A stretch of DNA of 64,000 nucleotides from Nitrospinaceae bacterium. GTDB lineage: Bacteria; Nitrospinota; Nitrospinia; Nitrospinales; Nitrospinaceae. The stretch spans positions 1 through 64,000 of the forward strand of contig JAJDBF010000010.1 of the NCBI GenBank assembly GCA_029261535.1, written 5' to 3'. The notes under the pieces are model-generated. The model worked only from the letters and a program-made list of their open reading frames with translations, did not search any database and was not told the DNA's origin. Positions within the stretch are counted from its first letter, which is position 1, and every line of letters begins with the position of its first letter. Below are positions 25,432-34,010 of this stretch, one piece after another. The position numbers and the translations under genes were made by a program.

Positions 25432-26133
25432 CTAACGGCGATCTCCCATGATCCTGAGCAGGTGCAGGAACAGATTGATGAAGTCAAGGTAGAGGGTCAG
25501 TGCGCCGATGATGGCTTCCTTGGTGTCCTCTTCGGTACCTTCATTTCCCAGAATATTCATGCGCTTGATCTTTTGTGTGTCGTACACGGTGAGCCCGGCA
25601 AAAATCAGGACCCCGATGTAATTCAGGGCGCTGTCGAAGACGGCACTGGCGAAGAACATATTGGCAAAACGCGACAGGATCAAGCCGATCAATCCCATGA
25701 ACAAGAACTGGCCCATGCCACTCAAATCTTTTTTGGTGACGTAACCGTAGAGGCTGAGTGACCCGAACATACCGGCTGTGACAAAAAAGGTGATGGCAAT
25801 GGATGCGCTGGTGTAGACCAGAAAAATAAATGAAAAGGTCACTCCGGTCAGCCCGGCATATAGCATAAAAACCCCGGTGGCCTGGCTTGCCGACATTTTC
25901 TGAACCCAGCCGGAAAGATAAATCACCAGTCCAATTTGCACGACCATTAGAATAATTGGAACAGCTTTGTTGCTGAACACCAGGGCCGTGAGGGTTTCAC
26001 TGCTGGAAATATAAAATGCCATGATACCGGTGAGGGCAAGGCCTGCTCCCATCCAGTTATAAACGCGAACCATGAACCGTTGCTGTTCAGCGGCGATAGC
26101 ATCGGCACTCATAGAATGTGAAATGTTTTGCAT
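25432..26133 (-). CDS. Bax inhibitor-1 (BI-1/YccA) family membrane protein
   Basis: Integral membrane protein of 233 residues with about seven membrane segments, the BI-1/TMBIM fold. It starts MQNISHSMSADAIAAEQQRFM and shows VYNWMGAGLALTGIMAFYIS in segment one; the last part has FAGLTVYDTQKIKRM and ALTLYLDFINLFLHLLRIMG, the conserved YDTQ and LYLDFINLF motifs with acidic residues that form the pH/Ca2+ gate in the family. The ATG at 26133 has AAAGGAG six bases upstream, better than the upstream in-frame ATG at 26157. It sits inside the Bat operon, between batB and batC. Confidence 0.92.
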   Translation of the reverse strand: MQNISHSMSADAIAAEQQRFMVRVYNWMGAGLALTGIMAFYISSSETLTALVFSNKAVPIILMVVQIGLVIYLSGWVQKMSASQATGVFMLYAGLTGVTFSFIFLVYTSASIAITFFVTAGMFGSLSLYGYVTKKDLSGMGQFLFMGLIGLILSRFANMFFASAVFDSALNYIGVLIFAGLTVYDTQKIKRMNILGNEGTEEDTKEAIIGALTLYLDFINLFLHLLRIMGDRR

Positions 26134-26340
26134 TTTGGTCTCCTTTAAGAGGATCATCTATTTTTTCTTCCGATCGCGATGTCCTCTATAGAAAGGAAGC
26201 GTGTGATCTGCCGAAAAGATTGTTTTTGAATTGTGATTTGATTTTGAGAAATAGTTAAGGCACTACTAGTTCACTAGTTTACCAATAAAACGACCCGCAG
26301 GTGCAATCAAGTTTTAAACTGTTTTCCAGGCCGACATATA
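26134..26340 (-). promoter_or_regulatory. Gap within the Bat operon, possible internal promoter
   Basis: About 207 bases separate batB from the BI-1 gene, much more than any other gap in this cluster. Two ACTAGT palindromes lie at 26265-26270 and 26273-26278, two bases apart. A weak hairpin near the batB end (ACC/GGT arms with a TTTTATT tail on the minus strand) could be a partial terminator. This suggests BI-1-batC-batD-batE may also be transcribed on its own. Confidence 0.35.
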
Positions 26341-27330
26341 CTATCGCTCCCGGATACCACGCTCGACCATGAGAAATAACAGCCCGAGGGCGAGGAACCA
26401 TTGAAATTGTTCCTGCCATATCCTGCGGCGGTTGGTTTTGAGGTTTTTCCGTTGTACCCGTTGCTTGATGTCCTCAAGATAAATTTTTTCAAGATCAAGG
26501 TCGCCGGTGACGGAGCGGACAAAACTGCCGCCGGTTTCTTCTGCAATTTGTTTCAGGAGAGCCTCGTTCAAGCGAGACATCACAATATTTCCGCCAGCGT
26601 CCTTTTTGAATCCTCCACCAGAGGCCGGGTCCGGAACGGGAACAGCCTCTTCACTGCCAATGCCAATCACAAAAATTTTCACGCCTTCTTCTCGGGCCTC
26701 GCGTGCGGCAGTGAGGGCCATGCCGCTGTGATCTTCACCGTCGGTGATCAATATGAGTGCTTTCGATTTTTTCTCTTTTTTACTAAAGGCTTGAATTGAA
26801 GTACGGATGGCATGACCGAGGGCGGTGCCCTGTACCGGAATCAAGTCGACATCAAGTGCTGAAAGAAAAATCTCCGCCGCTGGGTAATCGAGAGTCAACG
26901 GGCATTGCACAAAGCTGGTTCCTGCAAAGGCGACCAGTCCAATGCGATCACCATTCAGTAAATGGATCAGGTCGGTGACCTTGTGCCTGGCACGCTCAAG
27001 CCTGCTGGGTTTAATGTCCTCAGCCAGCATGCTGGTAGAAACATCAAGGGCCACTATGATGTCTGCTCCACGTTGATGCATTTGCTCCAAGTGAAATCCC
27101 CAGCGCGGTTGAGCCATCGCCCCGGTGAGGTGAATCCAGGCGGTGATCCACCACAAGGCGCGGGAACGATGATGCGTCAGGCCGCGCCGGGAGACCAGTT
27201 TTTGAAACAGCGGCCAGTCGGCAAATTGACTTGCCAGCTGTTGTCTCCTTTGTCCGGCCCACCGGATAAAATAATAAAGAATCACAGCGAGCCATAACAG
27301 GTGCAGGAATTCGGGTTGCGAAAAATTCAT
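26341..27330 (-). CDS. batB: BatB (VWA-domain membrane protein)
   Basis: Von Willebrand factor A protein of 329 residues. A membrane segment near 8-25 and a second near the C-terminus (about 307-323) bracket a periplasmic VWA domain. The MIDAS metal site is read from DVSTS in IIVALDVSTSMLAED (about residue 96), the later T in FAGTSFVQCPLT, and D in LILITDGEDHSG. The arrangement (two terminal membrane helices around VWA) matches BatA/BatB. It overlaps the batA stop by one base and follows it as a paralogue. Confidence 0.9.
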   Translation of the reverse strand: MNFSQPEFLHLLWLAVILYYFIRWAGQRRQQLASQFADWPLFQKLVSRRGLTHHRSRALWWITAWIHLTGAMAQPRWGFHLEQMHQRGADIIVALDVSTSMLAEDIKPSRLERARHKVTDLIHLLNGDRIGLVAFAGTSFVQCPLTLDYPAAEIFLSALDVDLIPVQGTALGHAIRTSIQAFSKKEKKSKALILITDGEDHSGMALTAAREAREEGVKIFVIGIGSEEAVPVPDPASGGGFKKDAGGNIVMSRLNEALLKQIAEETGGSFVRSVTGDLDLEKIYLEDIKQRVQRKNLKTNRRRIWQEQFQWFLALGLLFLMVERGIRER

Positions 27331-28328
27331 CAGGGAATCCTCACCAGAACAAGGTTCACTAGTAAGGATTCGAGTAGCAGGAGCACCATCGCCGGGATCA
27401 GGAAATAAGGATATAACTCATTGAATTCGGAGTGATCGATCCAGCGTACCTCGGAGGTTTCCAGCTCATCAATGGTGGCGTAAATTTGTTTGAGAGAGTC
27501 GGCATCGGTGGCTTTGAAAAACTGACCTCCTGTGATCTCGGCGATCTGGCGCAAGGTGGTTTCATCGAGATAAGCCCTGGTCATCATGGATCGTGGGCCG
27601 AAGGGTGTGTCGACCGCGAAGGGGGCATTGCCGGTGGTGCCCATGCCGATCGTATAAATTTTTATCCCGTAAATTTTCGAGACTTCCGCCGCCTGCGCCG
27701 GTGTGATGTCTCCGGCATTGTTGCGGCCATCGGTCAGCAGAACGATCACTTTTGATTTGGAGGTCAGATCCTTCATCCGCTTGACCGAGATGCCGATGGC
27801 GGACCCAATCGCGGTGGCATCTCCGGCTATCCCAATGCTGAGTTTATCGAGAAACCCATGCAGAATACTATGGTCCAGTGTGAGTGGACATTGAGTGAAC
27901 GCCTCGGCACCAAATACCACCATCCCCATACGGTCGAACTCGCGCCCATCTATAAAGCGGGACACCACGCCTTTGACCGCGGTCAAGCGATCAATCGGTT
28001 CCCCGTGCCGCTCAAAATCCATGGCACGCATACTTCCTGAAGTGTCGATGGCAAGAATAATATCGACACCGGCGGATAGGATTTCGGTGCTTTTGCGTCC
28101 TTCCTGTGGTCGTGCTAAAGCGGTTACCAAAAGGAGGATAGCTAAACAACGTAGCAGAAGGGGGACCGCTGTGATAACTGCCGTACTGCGTGAGCGCAGG
28201 GACAAAAGGTCGGCAATGCTGGAAAACTGGAGGCGTGCCTGGCGTTTGCTCGAACTGTAGAATAAAACCAGCGGGATCAAAAGCAGTAGGGTAAATAACC
28301 AGGGGTCCTGAAATTGGAAGTAGGTCAT
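27330..28328 (-). CDS. batA: BatA (VWA-domain membrane protein)
   Basis: VWA protein of 332 residues and a paralogue of the next gene. Two N-terminal membrane segments (about 9-27 and 55-73), a VWA domain (about 87-270) and a C-terminal membrane segment (about 308-328). The MIDAS motif is DTSGS in IILAIDTSGSMRAMDFE; FGAEAFTQCPLTLDHS and VIVLLTDGRNNAGD supply the other metal ligands. ATG overlaps the stop of the preceding BatD-like gene by four bases. In related operons these proteins form a VWA pair with MoxR and DUF58 proteins. Confidence 0.92.
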   Translation of the reverse strand: MTYFQFQDPWLFTLLLLIPLVLFYSSSKRQARLQFSSIADLLSLRSRSTAVITAVPLLLRCLAILLLVTALARPQEGRKSTEILSAGVDIILAIDTSGSMRAMDFERHGEPIDRLTAVKGVVSRFIDGREFDRMGMVVFGAEAFTQCPLTLDHSILHGFLDKLSIGIAGDATAIGSAIGISVKRMKDLTSKSKVIVLLTDGRNNAGDITPAQAAEVSKIYGIKIYTIGMGTTGNAPFAVDTPFGPRSMMTRAYLDETTLRQIAEITGGQFFKATDADSLKQIYATIDELETSEVRWIDHSEFNELYPYFLIPAMVLLLLESLLVNLVLVRIP

Positions 28329-29356
28329 GCGGTCGGGTGAATCGCTTCCTGCCCGGTTGATACTTCCGGCTTTTCTGCCGGGGCAGTTTGCCGGATAAAA
28401 CTGCGGGCCGATTTCATCAGCCGAATGGCAGTGTCCGGGTCAACCTGAAGTTTGGCGAATTTGACCAGGTCTGTTTCGGTCAATATCCGACAGGCTTCTT
28501 CACGTTGTTTATTATCTAGTTGCGGCTGGTCACTGAGAGCACGCCCGATTTCTTCGGTGGTCCAGTCCAGTGCCGGAAATAAATAACGACAGCCGAGATA
28601 GCGTCGGAATATTTCCGAAAACTCAAAGTGGAGTTGCCGAATCTGTTGACGCGTGTGATAACCCTTTTCATACAAACGATCCAGTTCTCTGAGGGCCATT
28701 TCATGTGGCGGCAAGGCAGGCACTTGATGCACAACCGGCTGAACCATGTTTCGTTTCACCCACCAACTTGCGGCATACCCAATGAGACAGGACAATGCGA
28801 TAAAGGCGAGGGCAGGCGGGATATAGTTTTTCCAGGGCCAGGCGGAACCGACAATGGGTTTTATATTGCGGATGTCGCGTGGCTCGCCTTCAACAAATAA
28901 AACGGAACGGATGGTCACCAATGTATCCGGGCCTTTGGTTTCACCGGAATCAAATTCTCCAATGACATTGGGTTCTGAGTTTTTAAATTTAAGGACAGGA
29001 CTCGAAAGGGTGTGTGACCCAACCCGATCCGCCCGTAGCCGGTACCAGAACTCTTGTGTCAATTTACCATCGGCACGGATCGCAGGGGATGAGCCCTGGT
29101 CGACCAACTCGAACCCGACAAAATCACGGGAATGGGAAGGCGGGGTAAGGTTTATTTTCTCCGGGTAAGTGAGGGTGACCGAATAGGTTGCAAGATCACC
29201 CACCGTCAATTCCACTGGAGAAATATTAGTCTTTACCGAAATGGCGGATGTTGTTGAAGGGTCGGCAGAGACGGCAGGGCTTGTCACCGCCAGCCACTTC
29301 AAAAGAAAAATGATGCCGAGTGGAATTGGAAATATTTTTGCGCGTGGTAAATTCAT
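28325..29356 (-). CDS. BatD-like protein (Ig-like region, membrane anchor, helical tail)
   Basis: Protein of 343 residues from the ATG at 29356, whose ATGA overlaps the preceding stop. It has an N-terminal signal (about 10-32), a beta-sandwich region starting SVKTNISPVELTVGDLATYSVTLTY, a membrane segment (about 170-190, IPPALAFIALSCLIGYAASWW) and a helical cytoplasmic tail with EIFRRYLGCRYLFPALDWTTEEI, related to the same motif in BatD. It fits the DUF4381/BatD-like proteins that occur between DUF58 and VWA genes, and may be a short second BatD. The distinct role is unknown. Confidence 0.75.
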   Translation of the reverse strand: MNLPRAKIFPIPLGIIFLLKWLAVTSPAVSADPSTTSAISVKTNISPVELTVGDLATYSVTLTYPEKINLTPPSHSRDFVGFELVDQGSSPAIRADGKLTQEFWYRLRADRVGSHTLSSPVLKFKNSEPNVIGEFDSGETKGPDTLVTIRSVLFVEGEPRDIRNIKPIVGSAWPWKNYIPPALAFIALSCLIGYAASWWVKRNMVQPVVHQVPALPPHEMALRELDRLYEKGYHTRQQIRQLHFEFSEIFRRYLGCRYLFPALDWTTEEIGRALSDQPQLDNKQREEACRILTETDLVKFAKLQVDPDTAIRLMKSARSFIRQTAPAEKPEVSTGQEAIHPTA

Positions 29357-29892
29357 TTGTTGGGAGGCGATTGCAAACGGGTCAGGCAATGGTCAATATG
29401 TGATGTGAGTTCACCAGCCCAGGGTGCCTTGGCGAAGGCCACTTGAGACTGAAACAAGTAAACCAGTCCCTCGGAGCAGTTGTCCAGTTCAAGATATATT
29501 TTTCCTGCATCAAAAGAAACGCGGGCGCGAGTTTCCCGTCCGATACCGGGTTGGCTTAAAAATTTTTCATACTGCCCAATAGCCTGTTCGTGAAGACCAG
29601 CTTCATATAGCCTCTTGGCAACAGTGAGTGTCGCGTCAGCCTGCAAGTCTTTGTCTTTTGCTGGCTCCAATAATTTATTCACCAGTAGGGTCCCAAAAAC
29701 TCCGAAAATCAGGACGGTGAAAACACTGAATAAAATGATGCCTCTTTTCAGTCCAGGGCTTATACCCTCTGATGATGGCGACTCGTCCGTTACTTTTGCC
29801 TCGGAACCAAGGGGCGGCAGTACCGGATCGCTGGTGGCCTTTCCCGAAGGTGAGGATGGCGTATCTGTTGTCGCGGTTTCTTTTTGCGTCAA
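29353..29892 (-). CDS. Membrane protein with short TPR-like domain in the Bat operon
   Basis: Protein of 179 residues: a Ser/Pro/Thr-rich cytoplasmic N-terminus (about 1-45), one membrane segment (about 50-70, GIILFSVFTVLIFGVFGTLLV) and a helical tail with TPR-like repeats (LTVAKRLYEAGLHEQAIGQYEKF and RARVSFDAGKIYLELDNCSEG). No family name is recognised. Both ends overlap the neighbours by four bases, so it is a true member of the operon, and may hand the VWA proteins to the MoxR/DUF58 part. Confidence 0.65.
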   Translation of the reverse strand: MTQKETATTDTPSSPSGKATSDPVLPPLGSEAKVTDESPSSEGISPGLKRGIILFSVFTVLIFGVFGTLLVNKLLEPAKDKDLQADATLTVAKRLYEAGLHEQAIGQYEKFLSQPGIGRETRARVSFDAGKIYLELDNCSEGLVYLFQSQVAFAKAPWAGELTSHIDHCLTRLQSPPNK

Positions 29893-30851
29893 TGTTTTTT
29901 TTCTCGCAGTTTGAAGTATTGGATGATCGGATTGATAAGAGAGCCATCAGTTCGAATTTGAATAGTGTCGATACCCATAGCTCGCAGTTTTCGTTTTCGA
30001 TTTTGAAATGCCGTCTCTTTCATTTTTTCGTAGCGCAAGCGCAATGCCCGGTCGTTGGTATTGACCAGCACCGTTTCTCCGGTTTCGGCATCTTCCAAGT
30101 GTACCAGCCCCACCGGGGGCAGGGCTAATTCTCTGGGGTCGATGATATCAATCGCCACCAGATCATGCCTCTGTCGGGCAAGTTTTAGGGTGGTGTCGTA
30201 ATCCTCCGCCTGAAAATCCGAAATCAGAAATGCGATGCTTTTCTTTTTTTGGACGCGAAGCAGGTATTCAAGTGGCAGGGTGATGTCCGTCTGTCGCCCT
30301 TCCGGTTGGAAGTTGAGGATGGTGCGAATCAATCGCCAGATATGCGAGCGGCCCTTTTGCGGGACGATAAATTGTTCAATCTTATCCGAAAAAACAATCA
30401 TGCCGACTTTGTCATTATTCTTTATCGCCGCGTAAGCAAGGATCGATGCCACTTCCGCCGCCACCTCGTTTTTTCTTTTCCGGTGCGATCCAAATTGCCC
30501 CGAGGAACTGACATCGACCATCAGCATCATGGTCATCTCCCGCTCCTCGCGGAATTCTTTCACATAAGGATGCCCCATGCGGGCGGTGACATTCCATTCG
30601 ATGAGGCGGATATCATCGCCCGGCTCGTATTCACGCACCTCACGAAACTCCATACCCTGGCCTTTAAAAGCCGAAACATATTCACCAGCCATCATGTGAT
30701 TGACCAGGTGATTGGTTTTCACCTGGATTTCCTTGATGGTCTGGATCAACTCCGGCGACAACTGCCGCTCGACATTTGGGTCCGGGGCATTCGGGATGGG
30801 TGCCAGAGGATTCTGAAAAATTGATTTGAAGGATTTCCACATGAGAGACAA
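29889..30851 (-). CDS. DUF58 domain protein
   Basis: Protein of 320 residues of the DUF58 family, a degenerate VWA-like fold that always goes with MoxR ATPases. Typical residues: FKGQGMEFREVREYEPGDD, IRLIEWNVTARMGHPYVKEF and REEREMTMMLMVDVSSSGQF. Later, DIIDPRELALPPVGLVHLED carries the typical final block. No membrane segment is seen. It lies one base after moxR and overlaps the next gene by four bases. Confidence 0.93.
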   Translation of the reverse strand: MSLMWKSFKSIFQNPLAPIPNAPDPNVERQLSPELIQTIKEIQVKTNHLVNHMMAGEYVSAFKGQGMEFREVREYEPGDDIRLIEWNVTARMGHPYVKEFREEREMTMMLMVDVSSSGQFGSHRKRKNEVAAEVASILAYAAIKNNDKVGMIVFSDKIEQFIVPQKGRSHIWRLIRTILNFQPEGRQTDITLPLEYLLRVQKKKSIAFLISDFQAEDYDTTLKLARQRHDLVAIDIIDPRELALPPVGLVHLEDAETGETVLVNTNDRALRLRYEKMKETAFQNRKRKLRAMGIDTIQIRTDGSLINPIIQYFKLREKKH

Positions 30852-30852
30852 T

Positions 30853-31848
30853 CTAGGGGACTTCTACCGTGTCAAAAATTTGTTTGAGCAAATCATCGGA
30901 AGTCAGGTTCTCGGCCTCGGCTTCATAAGACAAAATAAGACGATGCCTGAGGACATCGAGCGCGATGGATTTTATATCTTGAGGAACGACATAACCGCGC
31001 GTCTGCATGAAGGCATAAGCCTTGGCAACACGGTTCAGAAAAATCGAAGCACGCGGTGATGCTCCGTACTGAATAAGCGGTGCCAACGATTTCAATCCAT
31101 GTTCCGCCGGGTTGCGCGTCGCTGTCACGAGATTGACAATATAATCCTGTAAATTTTCGTCAATATAAACCGCGTCAATCACCTCACGCGCCCTCACGAT
31201 TTGCGCCGGATCAACCACTGCCTGGATTTGAGGTTTATGGTTGGAAGAATTGCCCATCCTTTGCAGAATTTTCTTTTCCTCTTCTTTTGTGGGGTAGCCG
31301 ATTTTAAGCTTGAACATGAAGCGATCCACCTGCGCTTCCGGAAGCGGGTAAGTGCCTTCCTGATCGATAGGATTCTGAGTCGCCAGCACCATAAACGGTG
31401 AATTCAGTTTAAAGGTCTCACCACCGATGGTGATTTGCCGTTCCTCCATAGCCTCCAACAGGGCACTTTGAACCTTGGCCGGGGCGCGGTTGATTTCATC
31501 CGCCAAAACGATATTGGCAAACACCGGCCCCTTTTTCACGATGAACTCTTCTGTCCGTGGCTGGTATATCTGGGTGCCGATTAAATCTGCCGGGAGCAAA
31601 TCCGGCGTAAACTGGATGCGTTTAAAAGATGCGTGGATAGTCTCGGCCAGGGTCTTCACGGCGGTCGTTTTAGCGAGTCCGGGTACACCTTCGACCAGAA
31701 CGTGTTCCCCCGTGAGCATGCTGAGGACCAGACGCTCGACCAGATACTTCTGACCGACCACCACACGCTCCATTTCATGAAATATTTCCTGTATGAATCC
31801 GCTTTGCTCGCGGACCCGCTGTGTGAGAATCTCAATTTCCTGGGTCAT
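30853..31848 (-). CDS. moxR: MoxR-family AAA+ ATPase
   Basis: Cytosolic AAA+ ATPase of 331 residues, first gene of the Bat operon. Walker A reads EGVPGLAKTTAVK, Walker B VLADEINRAPAKVQSALLEAM, with sensor 1 in MVLATQNPIDQEGTYPLPEAQ and the arginine-bearing VDRFMFKL. The C-terminal lid contains GASPRASIFLNRVAKAYA. MoxR proteins act as chaperones for VWA partners. A hairpin (AAGGGC and GCCCTT, 31873-31891) lies 25 bases upstream in the leader. Confidence 0.95.
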   Translation of the reverse strand: MTQEIEILTQRVREQSGFIQEIFHEMERVVVGQKYLVERLVLSMLTGEHVLVEGVPGLAKTTAVKTLAETIHASFKRIQFTPDLLPADLIGTQIYQPRTEEFIVKKGPVFANIVLADEINRAPAKVQSALLEAMEERQITIGGETFKLNSPFMVLATQNPIDQEGTYPLPEAQVDRFMFKLKIGYPTKEEEKKILQRMGNSSNHKPQIQAVVDPAQIVRAREVIDAVYIDENLQDYIVNLVTATRNPAEHGLKSLAPLIQYGASPRASIFLNRVAKAYAFMQTRGYVVPQDIKSIALDVLRHRLILSYEAEAENLTSDDLLKQIFDTVEVP

Positions 31849-31872
31849 TTTAATTGTCTCGAAATTAACGAT

Positions 31873-31891
31873 AAGGGCTGAATCGGCCCTT
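31873..31891. other. Small hairpin in the leader of the Bat operon
   Basis: Perfect 6-base arms AAGGGC and GCCCTT with a 7-base loop. It lies just upstream of the moxR start, so it would be in the 5' leader on the minus strand. No T-run follows, so it is not an obvious terminator. Confidence 0.35.
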
Positions 31892-32118
31892 CGAGTTTAT
31901 TGGTGTGAAAATTAAACCTTTACAAAATACGACTATTTCCTAAAATACACCAGTCAAACACCACAATTTCCTTTCCACAGGGCCTCTGATATTTTGTAAA
32001 CTTAATTATCGGCAGGTAAACGGCCTTGTATAGTCTGGATATCCCTGAGCCCGTTGGGCCAAACTGCCGGAAGCGATTTCTTGGAAACGCACTCAACTTT
32101 AGAAAGACATTTATCATC

Positions 32119-33018
32119 ATGACAGAAGCCAGCACCGAAACCATTATTGAGCAGTCACTGAATATTGAAAATCAGGAACTGGATTTACGCGAAAAAGAAA
32201 TCGACGATGCCACCCTCAGCGAAATTCTCAAGAGCGACAAGCTGAAAGGGGTCACGGCGTTATTCCTGGAGTTTAATGATATCGGCGATGAGGGGGTTCA
32301 CGCTCTGGTTGACAGTGAGCACGCCCAACATATCACGGTACTCAATCTGTTCAAAAATGAAGTCACTGATTCGGGTGTCAAAACGATAGCCGGGTCGAAA
32401 AAATTTCTGGACCTTTCCGAACTTGTGATGAGCGACAATCAGGTCACGGCGGAGGGAGCCAAAGCCATCGCTGAATCTCCCATCATGGGCAACCTCGTGT
32501 CTCTTTGGTTGGGGGACGCGCTGGAAGATGAAGGGGTTCGTTATATTGCTGAATCAGAAATACTGACCCGTCTGAACCTGTTATCGCTGTATCGCAATAA
32601 TATTTCCAGCGCGGGTGCCAAAACTATTGCCAACTCCAAGAACCTGTCAAAACTGACCGAGCTCAACCTGAACTGGAATTATATTGAGACGGACGGTGCC
32701 ATCGCATTGGCCAATTCAGAGACTCTGCAAAATCTCGAACAGTTGACGATGACCTACAACCCGATTCGGAATGGCGGGGCGACAGCCTTGGCCAATTCAG
32801 AGATTTTACAGAATCTGACCTTACTTGATTTATACGAATGCGGCATCACCGATGAGGGAGCCAAAGCTCTGGCTAATTCTCCCTACCTGAAAAACCTTGA
32901 GTCACTGGTTTTGATCCACAACGATATCAGTCAGGAAGCTCAGGAGATGATTCTAAATTCGGAGCACCTCCCCAAATTGAAGCAGGCGGTCTTTCAAATG
33001 GGTGGTGTCCAGGAATAA
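32119..33018 (+). CDS. Leucine-rich-repeat protein (RI-like)
   Basis: Protein of 299 residues, wholly of ribonuclease-inhibitor-type leucine-rich repeats of about 25-28 residues, e.g. LLSLYRNNISSAGAKTIANSK and LLDLYECGITDEGAKALANSP. The ATG at 32119 starts MTEASTETIIEQSLN; the frame extends 93 bases upstream without a plausible signal. No signal peptide or membrane segment, so cytosolic. Such repeats usually bind proteins. It precedes the two propeller genes and resembles the secreted LRR protein at 42266-43066. Confidence 0.85.
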   Translation: MTEASTETIIEQSLNIENQELDLREKEIDDATLSEILKSDKLKGVTALFLEFNDIGDEGVHALVDSEHAQHITVLNLFKNEVTDSGVKTIAGSKKFLDLSELVMSDNQVTAEGAKAIAESPIMGNLVSLWLGDALEDEGVRYIAESEILTRLNLLSLYRNNISSAGAKTIANSKNLSKLTELNLNWNYIETDGAIALANSETLQNLEQLTMTYNPIRNGGATALANSEILQNLTLLDLYECGITDEGAKALANSPYLKNLESLVLIHNDISQEAQEMILNSEHLPKLKQAVFQMGGVQE

Positions 33019-33134
33019 CACCCATTCCACTTTCCTGATCTGATTGTCTTTCATGCCACCCTCATAGCAGTTATTATATTGAGTCCGCTCGCGAGACGGG
33101 CAAAATCTTATTAGCCTCTACCCTCCCACGCGAA

Positions 33135-33983
33135 ATGTTTACTGGTGCAAAACCTGACCTGATGGATATTTGCCCGCTTTCCAGCGATAGTATTTACGTC
33201 GTTGGCAAGGATGGGGTTCCCCAGCATTGGGACGGCGAGGACTGGACACCGGTCCGCACCAGCAATACCAATCCGCTGATGGGCATCTGGGCATCTGGAG
33301 AGGATAATATATATGCCGTCGGAATTGGCGGGGTCGTTCTCCATTACAACGGTAAGGAATGGACTCAGGTCGATACCGGCAATTATGACTCGTTGAATTC
33401 AGTTTATGGATTTGGCCCCGATCAATTGTTCATCTTTGGGGTGGGTGGACGGGTGTTGTTTTGGAACGGTAAGAGCTGGGAATACCGCGAGCCAAACACT
33501 ATTCACGACTTGTTCGGCTTCTGGGGCGAAGATATCAACCGCATGCACGCCGTTGGCGGCGAAGGCATCTACCGGTTTTACGATGGCAAGGAGTTCAAGC
33601 GCAAGGAAGAGCTGACCGAGGAGACTGTCTCCCTTTACGGAGTGTGGGGGGCCAGTAGTAACAGCGTCTACACCGTCGGCTCTTACGGGACCATCCTTCA
33701 TTTCGATGGCGAAGAATGGCAGAAAATGGAATCCGGTACCGAAGAATATTTGCTGAGTATCTGGGGCACCGCCGATGACAACATCTGGGTGGTGGGTGAT
33801 GAGGCAACGCTCCTGCATTTTGATGGAAAGCAATGGAATCGCGCCGATCCTGGCACCGATCAGTACCTGGCAAAAATCCATGGGCTCACAAAAGAGCACA
33901 TCTACATTTGTGGTGAAAACGGTACCGTGTTGCGGTGGGACGGTACCCAATGGAACGATATGTCCCTGCCGGATCAATATTAA
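33135..33983 (+). CDS. Beta-propeller repeat protein, first of a tandem pair
   Basis: Protein of 282 residues made of about seven repeats of about 41 residues, each with a pattern such as GIWASGEDNIYAVGIGG followed by VVLHYNGKEWTQVDTG: a Trp-Gly turn, an (I/V)Y-VG strand, then (L/V)-H-(F/Y)-(D/N)-G-K-W. It suggests a seven-bladed propeller without a signal peptide. The next gene (34011) has the same repeats, lies in the same frame and starts nine codons after this TAA stop, with no other stop between them. It may therefore be a recent split of one longer gene. Binding partner unknown. Confidence 0.8.
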   Translation: MFTGAKPDLMDICPLSSDSIYVVGKDGVPQHWDGEDWTPVRTSNTNPLMGIWASGEDNIYAVGIGGVVLHYNGKEWTQVDTGNYDSLNSVYGFGPDQLFIFGVGGRVLFWNGKSWEYREPNTIHDLFGFWGEDINRMHAVGGEGIYRFYDGKEFKRKEELTEETVSLYGVWGASSNSVYTVGSYGTILHFDGEEWQKMESGTEEYLLSIWGTADDNIWVVGDEATLLHFDGKQWNRADPGTDQYLAKIHGLTKEHIYICGENGTVLRWDGTQWNDMSLPDQY

Positions 33984-34010
33984 TTCCTGGCAAAACAAGG
34001 CGAAAAACTG

